This document shows, piece by piece, positions 26,801 to 34,822 of a stretch of 64,000 nt of DNA. A program made the position numbers and the translations under genes. Numbering within the stretch: the first letter of the stretch is position 1; every line of letters starts with the position of its first letter. Source of the stretch: Caldicellulosiruptoraceae bacterium PP1 (GTDB taxonomy: Bacteria; Bacillota; Thermoanaerobacteria; Caldicellulosiruptorales; Caldicellulosiruptoraceae); the NCBI GenBank assembly GCA_041320695.1, contig JBGGOQ010000001.1:496001-560000 (forward strand), in the 5' to 3' direction. The notes beneath the pieces were generated by a model that worked only from the letters and a program-made list of their open reading frames with translations, made no database searches and was not told where the DNA came from.

Positions 26801-27312
26801 AAATAAAAATCTTTGTCAAAAACCTGTTTATAAAAGTTAATTGTTTCAAGTAATTTTGTAGTATTTTCAGATAAAATATACTGAGGTATTTCTCCAGCTA
26901 TACAACTAGATAATGCAATCAATCCTTTAGAATATTTAGATAATAAATCCCAATCTATTCTAGGTTTATAATAATATCCTTCAGTAAAAGCATATGAAAC
27001 CAATTTTATTAAATTTTTGTAACCTTCATTGTCTTTAGCAAGTAATATTAAATGAAATGTATTGCTATCAATATTAGGTTCTTTATCAAATCTTGTACGT
27101 GGTGCAACATATACCTCACATCCTATTATGGGTTTTATATTATATTCTAAAGCTTTTTTGTAAAAATCAATTACCCCATACATTACTCCATGATCAGTAA
27201 TAGCAACAGAATTCATATTAAGTTCTTTTACTCTTTGGAATAATTTATCGATTCTAACTGCACCATCCAATAAACTATACTCTGTATGAAGATGTAAATG
27301 AGCAAATGACAT
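23866..27312 (-). CDS. dnaE: DNA polymerase III alpha subunit DnaE
   Basis: Replicative DNA polymerase subunit of 1148 residues. The N-terminal PHP domain (FAHLHLHTEYSLLDGA) is followed by the C-family catalytic core with GPGRGSAAGSIVSYCLGIT, and a PDIDIDFC metal triad motif with a later aspartate. A helix-hairpin-helix region, then an OB-fold domain (QVLICGIVRNVNIKLTKSNKTMAFVKIEDYSD) come next, and a short C-terminal part. The length suits DnaE1-type enzymes of Clostridia, which work alongside PolC. ATG start behind AAAGGGTG. It is 13 bases after the HD-GYP gene and about 50 before mtrB. Confidence 0.97.
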   Translation of the reverse strand: MSFAHLHLHTEYSLLDGAVRIDKLFQRVKELNMNSVAITDHGVMYGVIDFYKKALEYNIKPIIGCEVYVAPRTRFDKEPNIDSNTFHLILLAKDNEGYKNLIKLVSYAFTEGYYYKPRIDWDLLSKYSKGLIALSSCIAGEIPQYILSENTTKLLETINFYKQVFDKDFYFELQYHGIEQQKIVNQELLRLSKKYDIDVVATNDVHYLNKNDRRMHDILLCIQTGKTVNDTNRMEFQSDQFFLKSFDQMYDIFSFYPEALKNTLKIAEQCNVSFEFGKIKLPKFELPENENDLFSYLKKLVINGFSKKYNLQNNEALNRLNYELEVIKSMGFTEYFLIVHDFIKYAKDNNIMVGPGRGSAAGSIVSYCLGITNIDPLKYNLLFERFLNPERITMPDIDIDFCYIRRQEVIDYVIKKYGQDKVSQIITFGTMAARASIRDVGRALGISYALVDQIAKMIPFSIGMTINKALETNGDLQNLYQTNSTIKDLLDLAMQIEGMPRHSSVHAAGVVISSCPMEDIVPLAKSDDAVVTQFPMTTLEELGLLKIDFLGLRTLTVIQNTIDLIYKNRGIRIDIDKIDFSDKNVYKFISEGNTEGVFQLESSGMKQFMHDLKPETFEDIIAGISLYRPGPMDQIPIYIQNKNNKENIEYLHPKLEPILNVTYGCIVYQEQVMQIFRELAGYSLGRADLVRRAMAKKKADILLHEKEQFIHGAVNNDIPKDIAEKIFNIMLDFASYAFNKSHAAAYAVLAYQTAFLKYYYTIEFMTSLITSVMDSNEKVSQYIDECKKFKINILSPDINKSEYDFTIEGNNIRFGLKAIKNIGDNVIQHIIHEKKNGNYKDLYDFIMRTDSNIVNKRVIESLIKSGSFDFSKINRNSMLLSIDDILSKKQILKKNQNQINFFETLSTENEVYEYIQTPQPTKKELLQMEKDVLGIYINGHPIEEFKSIIDKYNIINLSELKELTEVQIENYQQVLICGIVRNVNIKLTKSNKTMAFVKIEDYSDNAEVIVFPTIYEQYSDLLKEDLVLIFEAKLNYNEDEGIKFIAQKIMKIDNNFLDKNNFKRNENAQSDNMHKIVKIKVNNFDMLLSNKFKSFIQFFSGQTKIVIIKDNKRLISKNNMCISLNNTVIEQLKEWFGNENVEICNDDY

Positions 27313-27325
27313 TATTTTGCACCCT

Positions 27326-28396
27326 TTATTCTAAGTTTTCTATAATATCCAATATATAGTAGTTATAATTTATTGATAAATCAATATCTTTTCTATAAGT
27401 TAATTTCTTTCCTTCACTATCATAAATTATTCTAACAACAGGTCTCGATGGAAACTTAACATTATTATATATTACAATCCCTTTTTCTCTTGAATTTAAT
27501 AATACATATGTTCCAATACTAAAAAGTGAAATATAAGGAACGAATTTTGATACCAAATAGCTATCAAAATGAGTTGTTGAAGAATTCAACAAATATTCAA
27601 TAGCAATATGTGGTTTAAGTCTTTTTCTATATTCTCTATCATTAGTTAAGGCATCGAATACATCGCCGATTGAAGCTATTTTTACTATTTCTGGTATTTC
27701 TTCTCTTGTTTTTCCAAAAGGATATCCACTCCCATCAAGCCTTTCATGATGCAGTAATGCAATTTCACATGAAATTTGATCAAATTTATATGTATTATAC
27801 AAAATATCAAATCCCATTATTGTATGCAATTTAATCATTTCATACTCTTTATCTTGGAGAGGCCCTTTTTTTGTAATAATATTTTTTGATATCTTAATCT
27901 TGCCAATATCGTGTAATAATGACCCTATACCTAACCGCAAAAGATTGTCTTCATTATATTCTAACTTTATACCTATCAGTATTGAATAAATCATAGTATA
28001 TAGAGAATGAAAATAAGTATAGTTTCCTATTCCCCTTATTTCTATCAAATTCAGAATTACTTCTTTATTGCTTAATAAATTATTCATAATCTTATTTACT
28101 ATATTTATAATATCTTCAGTAATAGCAGACTTATTAATAATATTATTTGATAGTACATTATTTATTACTTCGAAGCATTCTTGTTTAACACTCTTTGTTA
28201 TCAACTCTTGTGTATCCATATCATCTGTAAACTCATCTTTAACAAGTATTTCATCTATTCCAAGTTCACTCATTTTTTTTATATGAAATCTATTTATAAC
28301 TTGTCCTTCGGATAATAAGATTGTTCCGTTAGAAGAATAAACATCTCTAGCTAATATCATATTTTCTTTAGCATTTTTTAAACTTATTCTTTTCAA
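27326..28396 (-). CDS. HD-GYP domain protein, probable cyclic-di-GMP phosphodiesterase
   Basis: A 356-residue cytoplasmic protein. An N-terminal ~60-residue domain of the type often found before HD-GYP (ISLKNAKENMILARDVYSSNGTILLSEGQ) is followed by a helical linker. The HD-GYP core then carries LLHDIGKIKI, HTIMGFDIL, HHERLDGSGYP and IASIGDVFDALTNDR; the GYP triplet is intact. Such enzymes hydrolyse cyclic di-GMP or related dinucleotides. I start at TTG 28396 (MKRISLKNAK), six bases after AGGAGAT; the TTG at 28414 precedes that site. No receiver or membrane domain is present. Confidence 0.88.
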   Translation of the reverse strand: MKRISLKNAKENMILARDVYSSNGTILLSEGQVINRFHIKKMSELGIDEILVKDEFTDDMDTQELITKSVKQECFEVINNVLSNNIINKSAITEDIINIVNKIMNNLLSNKEVILNLIEIRGIGNYTYFHSLYTMIYSILIGIKLEYNEDNLLRLGIGSLLHDIGKIKISKNIITKKGPLQDKEYEMIKLHTIMGFDILYNTYKFDQISCEIALLHHERLDGSGYPFGKTREEIPEIVKIASIGDVFDALTNDREYRKRLKPHIAIEYLLNSSTTHFDSYLVSKFVPYISLFSIGTYVLLNSREKGIVIYNNVKFPSRPVVRIIYDSEGKKLTYRKDIDLSINYNYYILDIIENLE

Positions 28397-28410
28397 TTTT
28401 GTATCTCCTC

Positions 28411-28971
28411 TCAAACTGGAAAATAAATTCTTTTTTCAGTTATAATACAATCTAGCGTAATATCGTGTTTTTCAATTGGAATTGCTTTACATTTCTGAAC
28501 TTCATATGCAAGTCCAATTCTTAAACACGACATTGGTGTACGTTTTAAAAACCTATCATAATAACCTCTTCCAAACCCAAGTCTATTACAATTTTCATCA
28601 AATCCAACAATTGGAATAATACACAAATCAAGTTTTTCAGGAGATATTTGAATTCCTTCTAAAGGCTCATTTATTTTCAATGAATTCTTTTTATATTCTG
28701 TATCTTTATCTATTTTTATAGCTACCATTTCTTTGTTATCAATAATTTTAGGAACATAAACATTTATCTTTTGTATTAAAAAATAGTTTATTATATGTTT
28801 TGTATCTACCTCATTTACTAAGTTCAAATAAATAAATATATTATTAATTTGTTTATTTTTAAGATAAATTAATAACCGTTGAAAAATTATTTTATCACAA
28901 AGATTCTTATAATCAGAATTTAATTGTTTACGTTTACATAACGCTTTTTTTCTTAATTCATTTTTGGTCAT
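28411..28971 (-). CDS. 5-formyltetrahydrofolate cyclo-ligase family protein
   Basis: A 186-residue enzyme that converts 5-formyl-THF to 5,10-methenyl-THF using ATP, salvaging folate. Signatures are the N-terminal KNELRKKALCKRKQL, the central VPKI region, and the C-terminal FDENCNRLGFGRGYYDRFLKR motif with GLAYEVQK. The order folate cyclo-ligase, HD-GYP, dnaE suggests one transcript, because only a short gap of about 14 bases to the next start is left. ATG start. Genes of this family carry several names (ygfA, yqgN, fau), so no symbol is given. Confidence 0.93.
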   Translation of the reverse strand: MTKNELRKKALCKRKQLNSDYKNLCDKIIFQRLLIYLKNKQINNIFIYLNLVNEVDTKHIINYFLIQKINVYVPKIIDNKEMVAIKIDKDTEYKKNSLKINEPLEGIQISPEKLDLCIIPIVGFDENCNRLGFGRGYYDRFLKRTPMSCLRIGLAYEVQKCKAIPIEKHDITLDCIITEKRIYFPV

Positions 28972-29045
28972 CGCTCTACCTCTTTATAAATAATTTATCA
29001 TAAACAAACTATAATTTAAATATATAAAATAAATAATAATATGTA

Positions 29046-29072
29046 AAAAGCCCCGATTATGCAATCAGGGCT
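29046..29072 (-). terminator. Rho-independent terminator behind rpmF
   Basis: On the minus strand AGCCCTGATT and AATCGGGGCT pair around GCAT (one mismatch), followed by TTTTT. It lies six bases past the rpmF stop codon, ending the yceD-rpmF operon before the folate cyclo-ligase gene. Confidence 0.88.
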
Positions 29073-29078
29073 ATATAA

Positions 29079-29255
29079 TTAATCTTGATTTACAACTTTT
29101 CTATTTTTATAATAACCGCAATTTGGACAAATCCTGTGAGGAAGCTTCATTTCGTGACATTGTGGGCATTCTACTAAATTGTTTGCTTCTAATTTCCAAT
29201 TTGCTCTATGTTTATGGGTTCTTTGTTTTGACCATTTTCTTTTTGGTTGAGCCAT
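29079..29255 (-). CDS. rpmF: 50S ribosomal protein L32
   Basis: A 58-residue ribosomal protein starting MAQPKRKWSKQRTHKHR, ending KNRKVVNQD. It keeps the zinc-ribbon form with two CxxC pairs (CPQC and CPNC). It lies seven bases downstream of the DUF177 gene, the near-universal pairing, and is followed by a terminator, so plsX/fapR do not follow here. ATG at 29255 with GGAGGTG just upstream. Confidence 0.97.
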   Translation of the reverse strand: MAQPKRKWSKQRTHKHRANWKLEANNLVECPQCHEMKLPHRICPNCGYYKNRKVVNQD

Positions 29256-29261
29256 GCTTCA

Positions 29262-29780
29262 TTACACCTCCTTTTTCTCACTAGAGTCGAAATTCTGAAG
29301 TAGGTTTTTTAGAATACTAAGTCTAGGGTCAATATTTTCTACTTCACATTGACAAACATTAAAATTAAGGTTTGTACCACAAACAGGACACAATCCCTTA
29401 CAATCTGGTCTGCATAACATTTTCATTGGTAAATTAAGTAAAATAGAACCTAACACATATTCATTTAATTCAATAAAATCATCTTTAAAAATGATTTTAT
29501 CATCATCCTGAACATTTTTATTAGTATATTCTTCAATAAAATTTACATCAACATTATAAATAGCATCTTCTAAGCATCTATAACATGATGTTTTTATTGT
29601 TGTTTTTATTTGTCCTTCAACTTCAAAACTTTCGCCAATATTAGTTATCTTACCAATAAATGATACTGGATCGATAAATTCTATAATATCACCTCTAAAT
29701 TCAACGTTCCCCCAGTTTTCAGTGAAATTAAATTCTTCAATCTGCCCTTTGGTTTTCAATTTAGAAACATCTAACCGCAT
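29262..29780 (-). CDS. yceD: DUF177 protein (YceD-like)
   Basis: A 172-residue protein of the DUF177/YceD family, which is linked to large-subunit rRNA accumulation in bacteria and plastids. It shows CYRCLEDA in the middle and a C-terminal cysteine cluster, CRPDCKGLCPVCGTNLN followed by CQCE, which could bind zinc. It precedes rpmF, as in most bacteria. ATG start behind AGAGGTGAC. A consensus promoter lies just upstream. Confidence 0.92.
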   Translation of the reverse strand: MRLDVSKLKTKGQIEEFNFTENWGNVEFRGDIIEFIDPVSFIGKITNIGESFEVEGQIKTTIKTSCYRCLEDAIYNVDVNFIEEYTNKNVQDDDKIIFKDDFIELNEYVLGSILLNLPMKMLCRPDCKGLCPVCGTNLNFNVCQCEVENIDPRLSILKNLLQNFDSSEKKEV

Positions 29781-29811
29781 AGTAAGTCACCTCTAAATTA
29801 TTAACGAATGT

Positions 29812-29840
29812 ATTATAAACTTTTTAATACACTTTGTCAA
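29812..29840 (-). promoter_or_regulatory. Promoter of yceD-rpmF
   Basis: On the minus strand TTGACA (29840-29835) and TATAAT (29817-29812) match consensus perfectly and are exactly 17 bases apart. The leader before the yceD start is only about 25 bases. Confidence 0.85.
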
Positions 29841-29881
29841 ATTAAGCTTAAAATAAATTAGTTTGCATAATATTATTATTT

Positions 29882-30511
29882 TTAATTACAGTAAATATAA
29901 TCTTTTATTGCATCATATTTTTTTTCACCAATCCCACTTACATTTTTAATGTCGTCAATTGACTTAAATCTACCAACTTTTTCTCTATAATCAATTATTT
30001 TTTGGGCAATTGCTGGCCCTATTCCTGGCAGTTTTTCAAAATCTGATTTAGATGCTGTATTAATATTTATTTTACCATTATCATTCTCGATATTATTATC
30101 TACTATCACGTTATTCTCATCTATTTTTTCATTTATTTTAGGGACATAAATTTTTTGTTCGTCAACTAATTTTTGAGCCATGTTAATCTTTGTTAAATCA
30201 CTATCTTTTAAAGTTCCTCCTGCTAATTCTAATGCTGTAAATACTCTATCTCCATTTTTTAGTATATAGACTCCAGGCTTCTTAACATTTCCAGTAACAT
30301 ATACATATATTTTTTGACTTTGATTTGGTAAACTTCTATTTTCATTATTTTCATCAATATTCATTTTATTATCTTCAATAGATTCAATATTTATTTTTTC
30401 AATGTCACTATTTGTTTTAAATATGTAATTCAATTCAACAAAATTAAATATTAACGAAATAACTATTACAACAATGAATATTTTTTCTCTTAATGAGAAA
30501 TTCATAAACAT
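29882..30511 (-). CDS. comEA: ComEA family DNA-binding protein
   Basis: A 209-residue membrane-anchored protein. One hydrophobic segment (~9-30) is followed by a linker, an SLBB domain (IYVYVTGNVKKPGVYILKN, VFTALELAGG) and two C-terminal helix-hairpin-helix motifs (LPGIGPAIAQKIIDYRE and VSGIGEKKYDAIKDYI). In Bacillus it is the surface receptor for DNA during competence. ComEC and ComEB are not nearby, so it stands alone; a general DNA-binding role cannot be ruled out. Start is one of two near ATGs (30511 or 30505) behind GAGGTGA. Confidence 0.92.
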   Translation of the reverse strand: MFMNFSLREKIFIVVIVISLIFNFVELNYIFKTNSDIEKINIESIEDNKMNIDENNENRSLPNQSQKIYVYVTGNVKKPGVYILKNGDRVFTALELAGGTLKDSDLTKINMAQKLVDEQKIYVPKINEKIDENNVIVDNNIENDNGKININTASKSDFEKLPGIGPAIAQKIIDYREKVGRFKSIDDIKNVSGIGEKKYDAIKDYIYCN

Positions 30512-30543
30512 ATGTTTATTTCACCTCATATCAGCTCAATAAA

Positions 30544-30573
30544 TTGACTTACTTAAATATTATAATATATACT
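30544..30573 (+). promoter_or_regulatory. Promoter of the second DD-carboxypeptidase gene
   Basis: TTGACT (30544-30549) and TATACT (30568-30573) are spaced by 18 bases on the plus strand in the divergent gap behind comEA. A GGGAGG site follows about a dozen bases before the ATG at 30623. Confidence 0.6.
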
Positions 30574-30622
30574 TATTTTATCACAACATAAGTTTTGCAA
30601 TAAAGGGAGGCTTTATTTTTTA

Positions 30623-31930
30623 ATGCTAAAAAATATTAAATTCTTTGTTTTAATTAATCTACTAGTTTTATTATTGTTTAGTAATTTAATTGCTTATGCT
30701 TCTCAAGACATTAAAATTTCATCTGTATCAGCAATAGCTATTGATGCAAATACTGGGCAAGTTTTATATCAAAAAAATCCACATGAAAGGCTTTATCCGG
30801 CTAGCACAACTAAGTTAATAACAGCTCTAGTTGCTCTAGAAAAGGAAAAAAATCTTAATAAATTATTTACTGTTAGTAAAAATGCCACATTGATTGAACT
30901 AGGAAGTAGCAGTTTTTATTTAACTGAAGGAGAAACAATATCTTTTAAAGATTTGTTATATACTCTACTTCTTATCTCTGCTAATGATTCTGCAAATGTT
31001 ATTGCTGAAAATATTTCTGGTAGTATAAGCAGTTTTGTTAATGAAATGAATAATTATGCATTAAATTTAGGATTGAAAGATACTCATTTCGAAAATCCTA
31101 ATGGTTTACATAATGATAATCATTATACTTCAGCTTATGATCTATCAATACTAGCTAGTAAAGCATACAAGAATAAGATTATTAGAGATATAGTAAAAAC
31201 AGAAAGTTATACAGTTAATACTGCATCAAAGCATATAAAACCATACTCAAAAATCATATATAACATAAATAAATTAATTAGAAAAAATTCAAAATATTAT
31301 TATAAATATGCTAATGGAATGAAAACAGGATATACAACTCATGCTAAAAGAACTTTAGTAGCATCTGCATATTATAATAATATGAATATAATAGTTGTTA
31401 CATTGAAATCTGAAAATGCATTTGACGATGCTATTAAGATTTTTAATTATGTTTTTGATAATTTTGAAAAACGAGAAATTATAGCTAATAATGCAATTGT
31501 TGATACAGTTTATGTAAATGATAAAGATAATATTAAAGTACCTGTAAAGGTTTATAATAAAGAAGCCTTTTTTTCACTCGTTGAAAAAAATAATAGTAAC
31601 AATATCAAATTTGAAAAAATATATAACAAACTTTCTTTACCAATAAAAAAAGATGCCGAGGTAGGAAAGCTAAACATTTATTATTCAGATTATTTACTTG
31701 GAAGTGTTAAATTATACTCATTAGAAGATGTATCATATAAGAGAAAAATTTCCATCAATAATTTTGCTTTAAAGTCAACAAAAATATTACTTTATATATG
31801 TTTATTTATTTTTTTGTTATTTATGGTATTCTTTTTAATATTAGTTTTTATATTAAAAAAGAAAAAGAAGAAAATTCGATTAAAAGAAACATCCCCATTA
31901 AGATTTACTACTTTAATTAGAAAAAAATAA
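30623..31930 (+). CDS. D-alanyl-D-alanine carboxypeptidase with C-terminal membrane anchor
   Basis: A 435-residue penicillin-binding DD-carboxypeptidase. A signal peptide (~1-26) leads into the serine peptidase domain with ASTTK near 54-58, SAND (the SxN motif as SAN) and KTGYTTHAK. A beta-rich C-terminal domain follows, then a hydrophobic helix (~385-410) and a very basic tail KKKKKK. The anchor is a transmembrane segment rather than the amphipathic helix common to PBP5, and distinguishes it from the paralogue at 10464-11573. Monocistronic, with its own promoter and a terminator shared with the convergent rsfS group. Confidence 0.92.
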   Translation: MLKNIKFFVLINLLVLLLFSNLIAYASQDIKISSVSAIAIDANTGQVLYQKNPHERLYPASTTKLITALVALEKEKNLNKLFTVSKNATLIELGSSSFYLTEGETISFKDLLYTLLLISANDSANVIAENISGSISSFVNEMNNYALNLGLKDTHFENPNGLHNDNHYTSAYDLSILASKAYKNKIIRDIVKTESYTVNTASKHIKPYSKIIYNINKLIRKNSKYYYKYANGMKTGYTTHAKRTLVASAYYNNMNIIVVTLKSENAFDDAIKIFNYVFDNFEKREIIANNAIVDTVYVNDKDNIKVPVKVYNKEAFFSLVEKNNSNNIKFEKIYNKLSLPIKKDAEVGKLNIYYSDYLLGSVKLYSLEDVSYKRKISINNFALKSTKILLYICLFIFLLFMVFFLILVFILKKKKKKIRLKETSPLRFTTLIRKK

Positions 31931-31958
31931 AACCCCTATTTTTTAGGGGTTTTATTTT
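31929..31958. terminator. Bidirectional terminator
   Basis: AAAACCCCTA (31929-31938) pairs with TAGGGGTTTT (31944-31953), followed by T-rich sequence on plus and A/T-rich on minus. It overlaps the last base of the carboxypeptidase gene and the rsfS stop lies beside it, so it likely ends both convergent transcripts. Confidence 0.82.
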
Positions 31959-32277
31959 ATATATTTACTTTTGGAGCATCAATCCAAAGTCTCTCAAGAT
32001 TATAAAATTCTCTTTCATTTTGATGGAATACATGCAAGATAATATTACCAAAGTCAACAACAACCCATCTATAAGTTGTTTTCCCTTCAATTCTTAGTAT
32101 CTTTATGGTCGACTTTTCTTCAACATTATCAATTATTGCTTTAACCATTTGTGTTGAACTTGCACTACAAATAATAAAATAATCAGTAACAATTGATAAC
32201 TTGGATATATCAAGTATAGTAATATCAAATGCTTTCTTCTCTTCAATTAATTTAACAATCTCTTGTAACTCTTGCAA
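31957..32277 (-). CDS. rsfS: Ribosomal silencing factor RsfS
   Basis: A 106-residue Iojap/YbeB family protein that binds L14 on the 50S subunit and blocks subunit joining under slow growth. The family core is clear: LDISKLSIVTDYFIICSASST and EGKTTYRWVVVDFGNIILHVFH. I choose TTG 32277 (MQELQEIVKL): AAGGAG lies eight bases before it, while the GTG at 32286 overlaps the site. It ends the usual nadD-yqeK-lcp-rsfS cluster. Confidence 0.95.
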   Translation of the reverse strand: MQELQEIVKLIEEKKAFDITILDISKLSIVTDYFIICSASSTQMVKAIIDNVEEKSTIKILRIEGKTTYRWVVVDFGNIILHVFHQNEREFYNLERLWIDAPKVNI

Positions 32278-32293
32278 TTTTTTCACTCCTTAT

Positions 32294-33517
32294 TTATTTT
32301 ATCTCAAAAATTATATCATATTTATTGTTATAATCAGGTTGATATAAAATAGTAAAATTATTTATATCTTCACCTAATTCCTTTTTTAAAATATTAATAT
32401 AATTCCTATTAATTCTCTTACTTATTATTTTGTCTTGATCAAATTTGCTCCACTTTCTTTCAGTAGATACATTTTGAAAGCCATGTTCTATTAATTTATT
32501 TTTAAGTATTTCAGCATTATCTTTGTTATTATAATATATTTTTATTAACAAATCTTTATTAACTTCAGGTTCTTGTATATCTTCAACTAATTTTTTTGTT
32601 TCTTGTGTATCATTTATATAATAAGATACTTTATCTATCCATTGGGGTTTACCAGGTAATGTTGTCATTACCATCAAATCTCTATTTATCTTTTTTGCAT
32701 TTTCTGCAAACCACATTATTTCTCCTCTAGTAAAATTTTGTTCAGTATATTTTGACACTGTATTTATAATAATAGGAAATCTTATAATATTTTGTGGAAG
32801 TAACATTTTATCTATTAATGAATTAATAAGTTTCTTTTGTAATTCAATTCGTCCTAAATCGCCACCAGGTCCATATTCTTTTCCGTTTGAATTATGTCTC
32901 CATCTCAAAAATTGAATAGCCTTTTCTCCATTTAGATGTTGTTTACCTGCGGGTATATCAATATATAATTCTTTATTTGGTGTTGTATCTACATAATATA
33001 GATGAAACGGAACATCAACATCAACACCACCAACAAGATCAACTATTTTTTTAACTGCTTCGTAGTTAACAGAAATATATTTATCAATTTTTATATTTAA
33101 AAGTTCCTCAACAGTTTTAATAGCTAATTTCTCTTTCCCATAAGCAAAGGCAGCATTAATTTTATTATAACCTGGCTTCCCTTCTATTTGCACTTTCGTA
33201 TCTCTTGGTATTGATATGATATTAACACTTAGATCTTTTCTTATCGTAATTAGCATCATTGTATCTGAACGGCCTGCTTCTCTACTATCAGCACCAAGTA
33301 GAAGAATATTTAATGGAAGATTGTCTTTCATTTCTTGATCGCTAACAGTACCCATTTTATCAAAAATACCACTTATGATTGGAGGAAGACTATTATTATT
33401 CCCTGAAGAATAAATTTTAAATAATATAGCTATAATAAGAAAAAAAACAGCAATTGTAGCAAGAAATGATATTAAAAATATCTTAGTTTGCTTTTTTAAT
33501 TTAATCTTGGTTTTCAT
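32294..33517 (-). CDS. LytR-CpsA-Psr (LCP) family protein with LytR_C domain
   Basis: A 407-residue membrane protein. A membrane helix (~12-32) is followed by the extracellular LCP domain, with LLLGADSREAGRSDTMMLI, SIPRDTKVQI, KINAAFAYGG-type motif and FLRWRH. A C-terminal LytR_C domain (~320-407, KIYYNNKDNAEILKNKL) ends it. LCP proteins transfer polyprenyl-linked glycopolymers to peptidoglycan. It sits in the conserved nadD-yqeK-LCP-rsfS order, and overlaps yqeK by 17 bases. A second LCP protein is in the glycan locus. Confidence 0.93.
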   Translation of the reverse strand: MKTKIKLKKQTKIFLISFLATIAVFFLIIAILFKIYSSGNNNSLPPIISGIFDKMGTVSDQEMKDNLPLNILLLGADSREAGRSDTMMLITIRKDLSVNIISIPRDTKVQIEGKPGYNKINAAFAYGKEKLAIKTVEELLNIKIDKYISVNYEAVKKIVDLVGGVDVDVPFHLYYVDTTPNKELYIDIPAGKQHLNGEKAIQFLRWRHNSNGKEYGPGGDLGRIELQKKLINSLIDKMLLPQNIIRFPIIINTVSKYTEQNFTRGEIMWFAENAKKINRDLMVMTTLPGKPQWIDKVSYYINDTQETKKLVEDIQEPEVNKDLLIKIYYNNKDNAEILKNKLIEHGFQNVSTERKWSKFDQDKIISKRINRNYINILKKELGEDINNFTILYQPDYNNKYDIIFEIK

Positions 33518-34112
33518 AAGTTAAATCTCTCCTATCTGATAATAAACTGTTTTGAAGAATTAGTTGATTTCTCGCATTGATTGTATATGGATGAACTAAT
33601 CCACCTAAATCAAAAACATATTTCAAAGTACTTTCCATAGCTTTTATTATTGATTTATCTAAATCCTTAAAAGCTAATTCTCTAATTAATTCAATACCAG
33701 AAAAACATCGTGAAGGTTCTATAATATCAGCTACATAAATAATTTTCTCTAAGAGTGACATATTTTCTCTTCCAGTTGTGTGGTATGCAATAGCATTTAA
33801 TATATCTACATCATTTATTAAAAAAATTTTTTCTGCTACATATTTACCAGCAGGACCATGTAGTAGTTCTTTTTGACTAACCATTATTTTATCTATAAAT
33901 ATACCAGAGTTTTTCGCGTAATTCAACAATACATCTGTTTCTAAACATTTAGCACAATCATGTAACAAACCTGCTATTATTGCTTTTTGTTTATCACAAT
34001 TATAATGTAGTGCTAATTCTTCAGAAATTTTCATTACCTGCAATGAATGTTGCAATCTCCTTTTATTTAATAAATTCTCTAATATTATTAAGTAATTTTG
34101 AATATCATTCAA
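33501..34112 (-). CDS. yqeK: YqeK, HD-domain diadenosine tetraphosphate hydrolase
   Basis: A 203-residue HD-domain protein. It shows RLQHSLQVMKISEELA, then LLHDCAKCL (HD motif), ELLHGPAGKYVAEK and AIAYHTTGRENMS, the metal-binding set of the YqeK family. Family members hydrolyse Ap4A symmetrically to ADP. It overlaps nadD by eight bases and the LCP gene by 17 bases, indicating tight translational coupling. ATG start. Confidence 0.94.
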   Translation of the reverse strand: MNDIQNYLIILENLLNKRRLQHSLQVMKISEELALHYNCDKQKAIIAGLLHDCAKCLETDVLLNYAKNSGIFIDKIMVSQKELLHGPAGKYVAEKIFLINDVDILNAIAYHTTGRENMSLLEKIIYVADIIEPSRCFSGIELIRELAFKDLDKSIIKAMESTLKYVFDLGGLVHPYTINARNQLILQNSLLSDRRDLTYENQD

Positions 34113-34692
34113 TGTAAAGCCCCTTTCTTTTTATGTAGTCTTCAACTTTCCAATGTACTAAATATTTAATGCTTTTTCTTTGCTTTATTAATTCTCTTAT
34201 CTCAGATGATGATATATCAATTATAGGCATGTCAATAAATAAAAAGTCTGTGTTATAATCTTTCGTTAATTCATTAATTTTATCTATAATAGTATCCTTT
34301 TCACGAATTCTAGGTAAAACAATAAATTTGTTTTCCTTAAGCAATTGTTCTGATTTATACCAATTCTTGACTTCATATAAATTATCACTTCCAATTATAA
34401 AATATACTTCTTGATAGTATTCTTTAAAATATTTTAATGTTTCAATAGTGTAGCTTTTTGTTGTTTTTTTTATTTCATAATCAGAAACAATAAATTTATC
34501 ATTTTCTTCAATTGATAGTTCAACCATTTTCAATCTATCCTCTGACGAGACAATATTTGCTTTATGTGGTGCTATACCATTTGGAAGAAAAATTACTTTT
34601 TGTATATCTGTTTTGTTAATAACATATTGTCCAATTATCAAATGTCCTATATGAATAGGATTAAAAGTACCTCCAAGAATTGCAATCTTCAA
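34105..34692 (-). CDS. nadD: Nicotinate-nucleotide adenylyltransferase
   Basis: A ~195-residue nucleotidyltransferase that makes deamido-NAD from nicotinate mononucleotide and ATP. Motifs: GGTFNPIHIGHL (the HxGH class motif) and the C-terminal ISSSEIRELIKQ. I choose TTG 34692 (MKIAILGGTF), as a GGTGAT site sits four bases upstream and the N-terminus then matches the family; the first possible codon is TTG 34704. It is the first gene of the nadD-yqeK-LCP-rsfS group, divergent from argG. Confidence 0.95.
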   Translation of the reverse strand: MKIAILGGTFNPIHIGHLIIGQYVINKTDIQKVIFLPNGIAPHKANIVSSEDRLKMVELSIEENDKFIVSDYEIKKTTKSYTIETLKYFKEYYQEVYFIIGSDNLYEVKNWYKSEQLLKENKFIVLPRIREKDTIIDKINELTKDYNTDFLFIDMPIIDISSSEIRELIKQRKSIKYLVHWKVEDYIKRKGLYIE

Positions 34693-34762
34693 TACTATCA
34701 CCAAGCCTTCCCTCTATATATTATATTACATTATATTTGTCATAAAAATATCAAAATATGTA

Positions 34763-34791
34763 TTGTATATTTATGCATTATATGATATAAT
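34763..34791 (+). promoter_or_regulatory. Promoter of argGH
   Basis: TTGTAT (34763-34768) and TATAAT (34786-34791) are exactly 17 bases apart on the plus strand, about 30 bases upstream of the argG start. An ARG-box-like palindrome overlaps the -35 hexamer. Confidence 0.75.
34764..34777. promoter_or_regulatory. ARG-box-like operator for ArgR
   Basis: TGTATATTTATGCA fits the half-palindromic ARG box pattern TGnATwwwwATnCA recognised by ArgR/AhrC repressors. It overlaps the -35 element of the argG promoter, the expected place for arginine-dependent repression. No argR gene is in the window; the regulator is inferred. Confidence 0.6.
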
Positions 34792-34822
34792 CTCAGCATA
34801 ATAATAATATGAGGTGATAATT

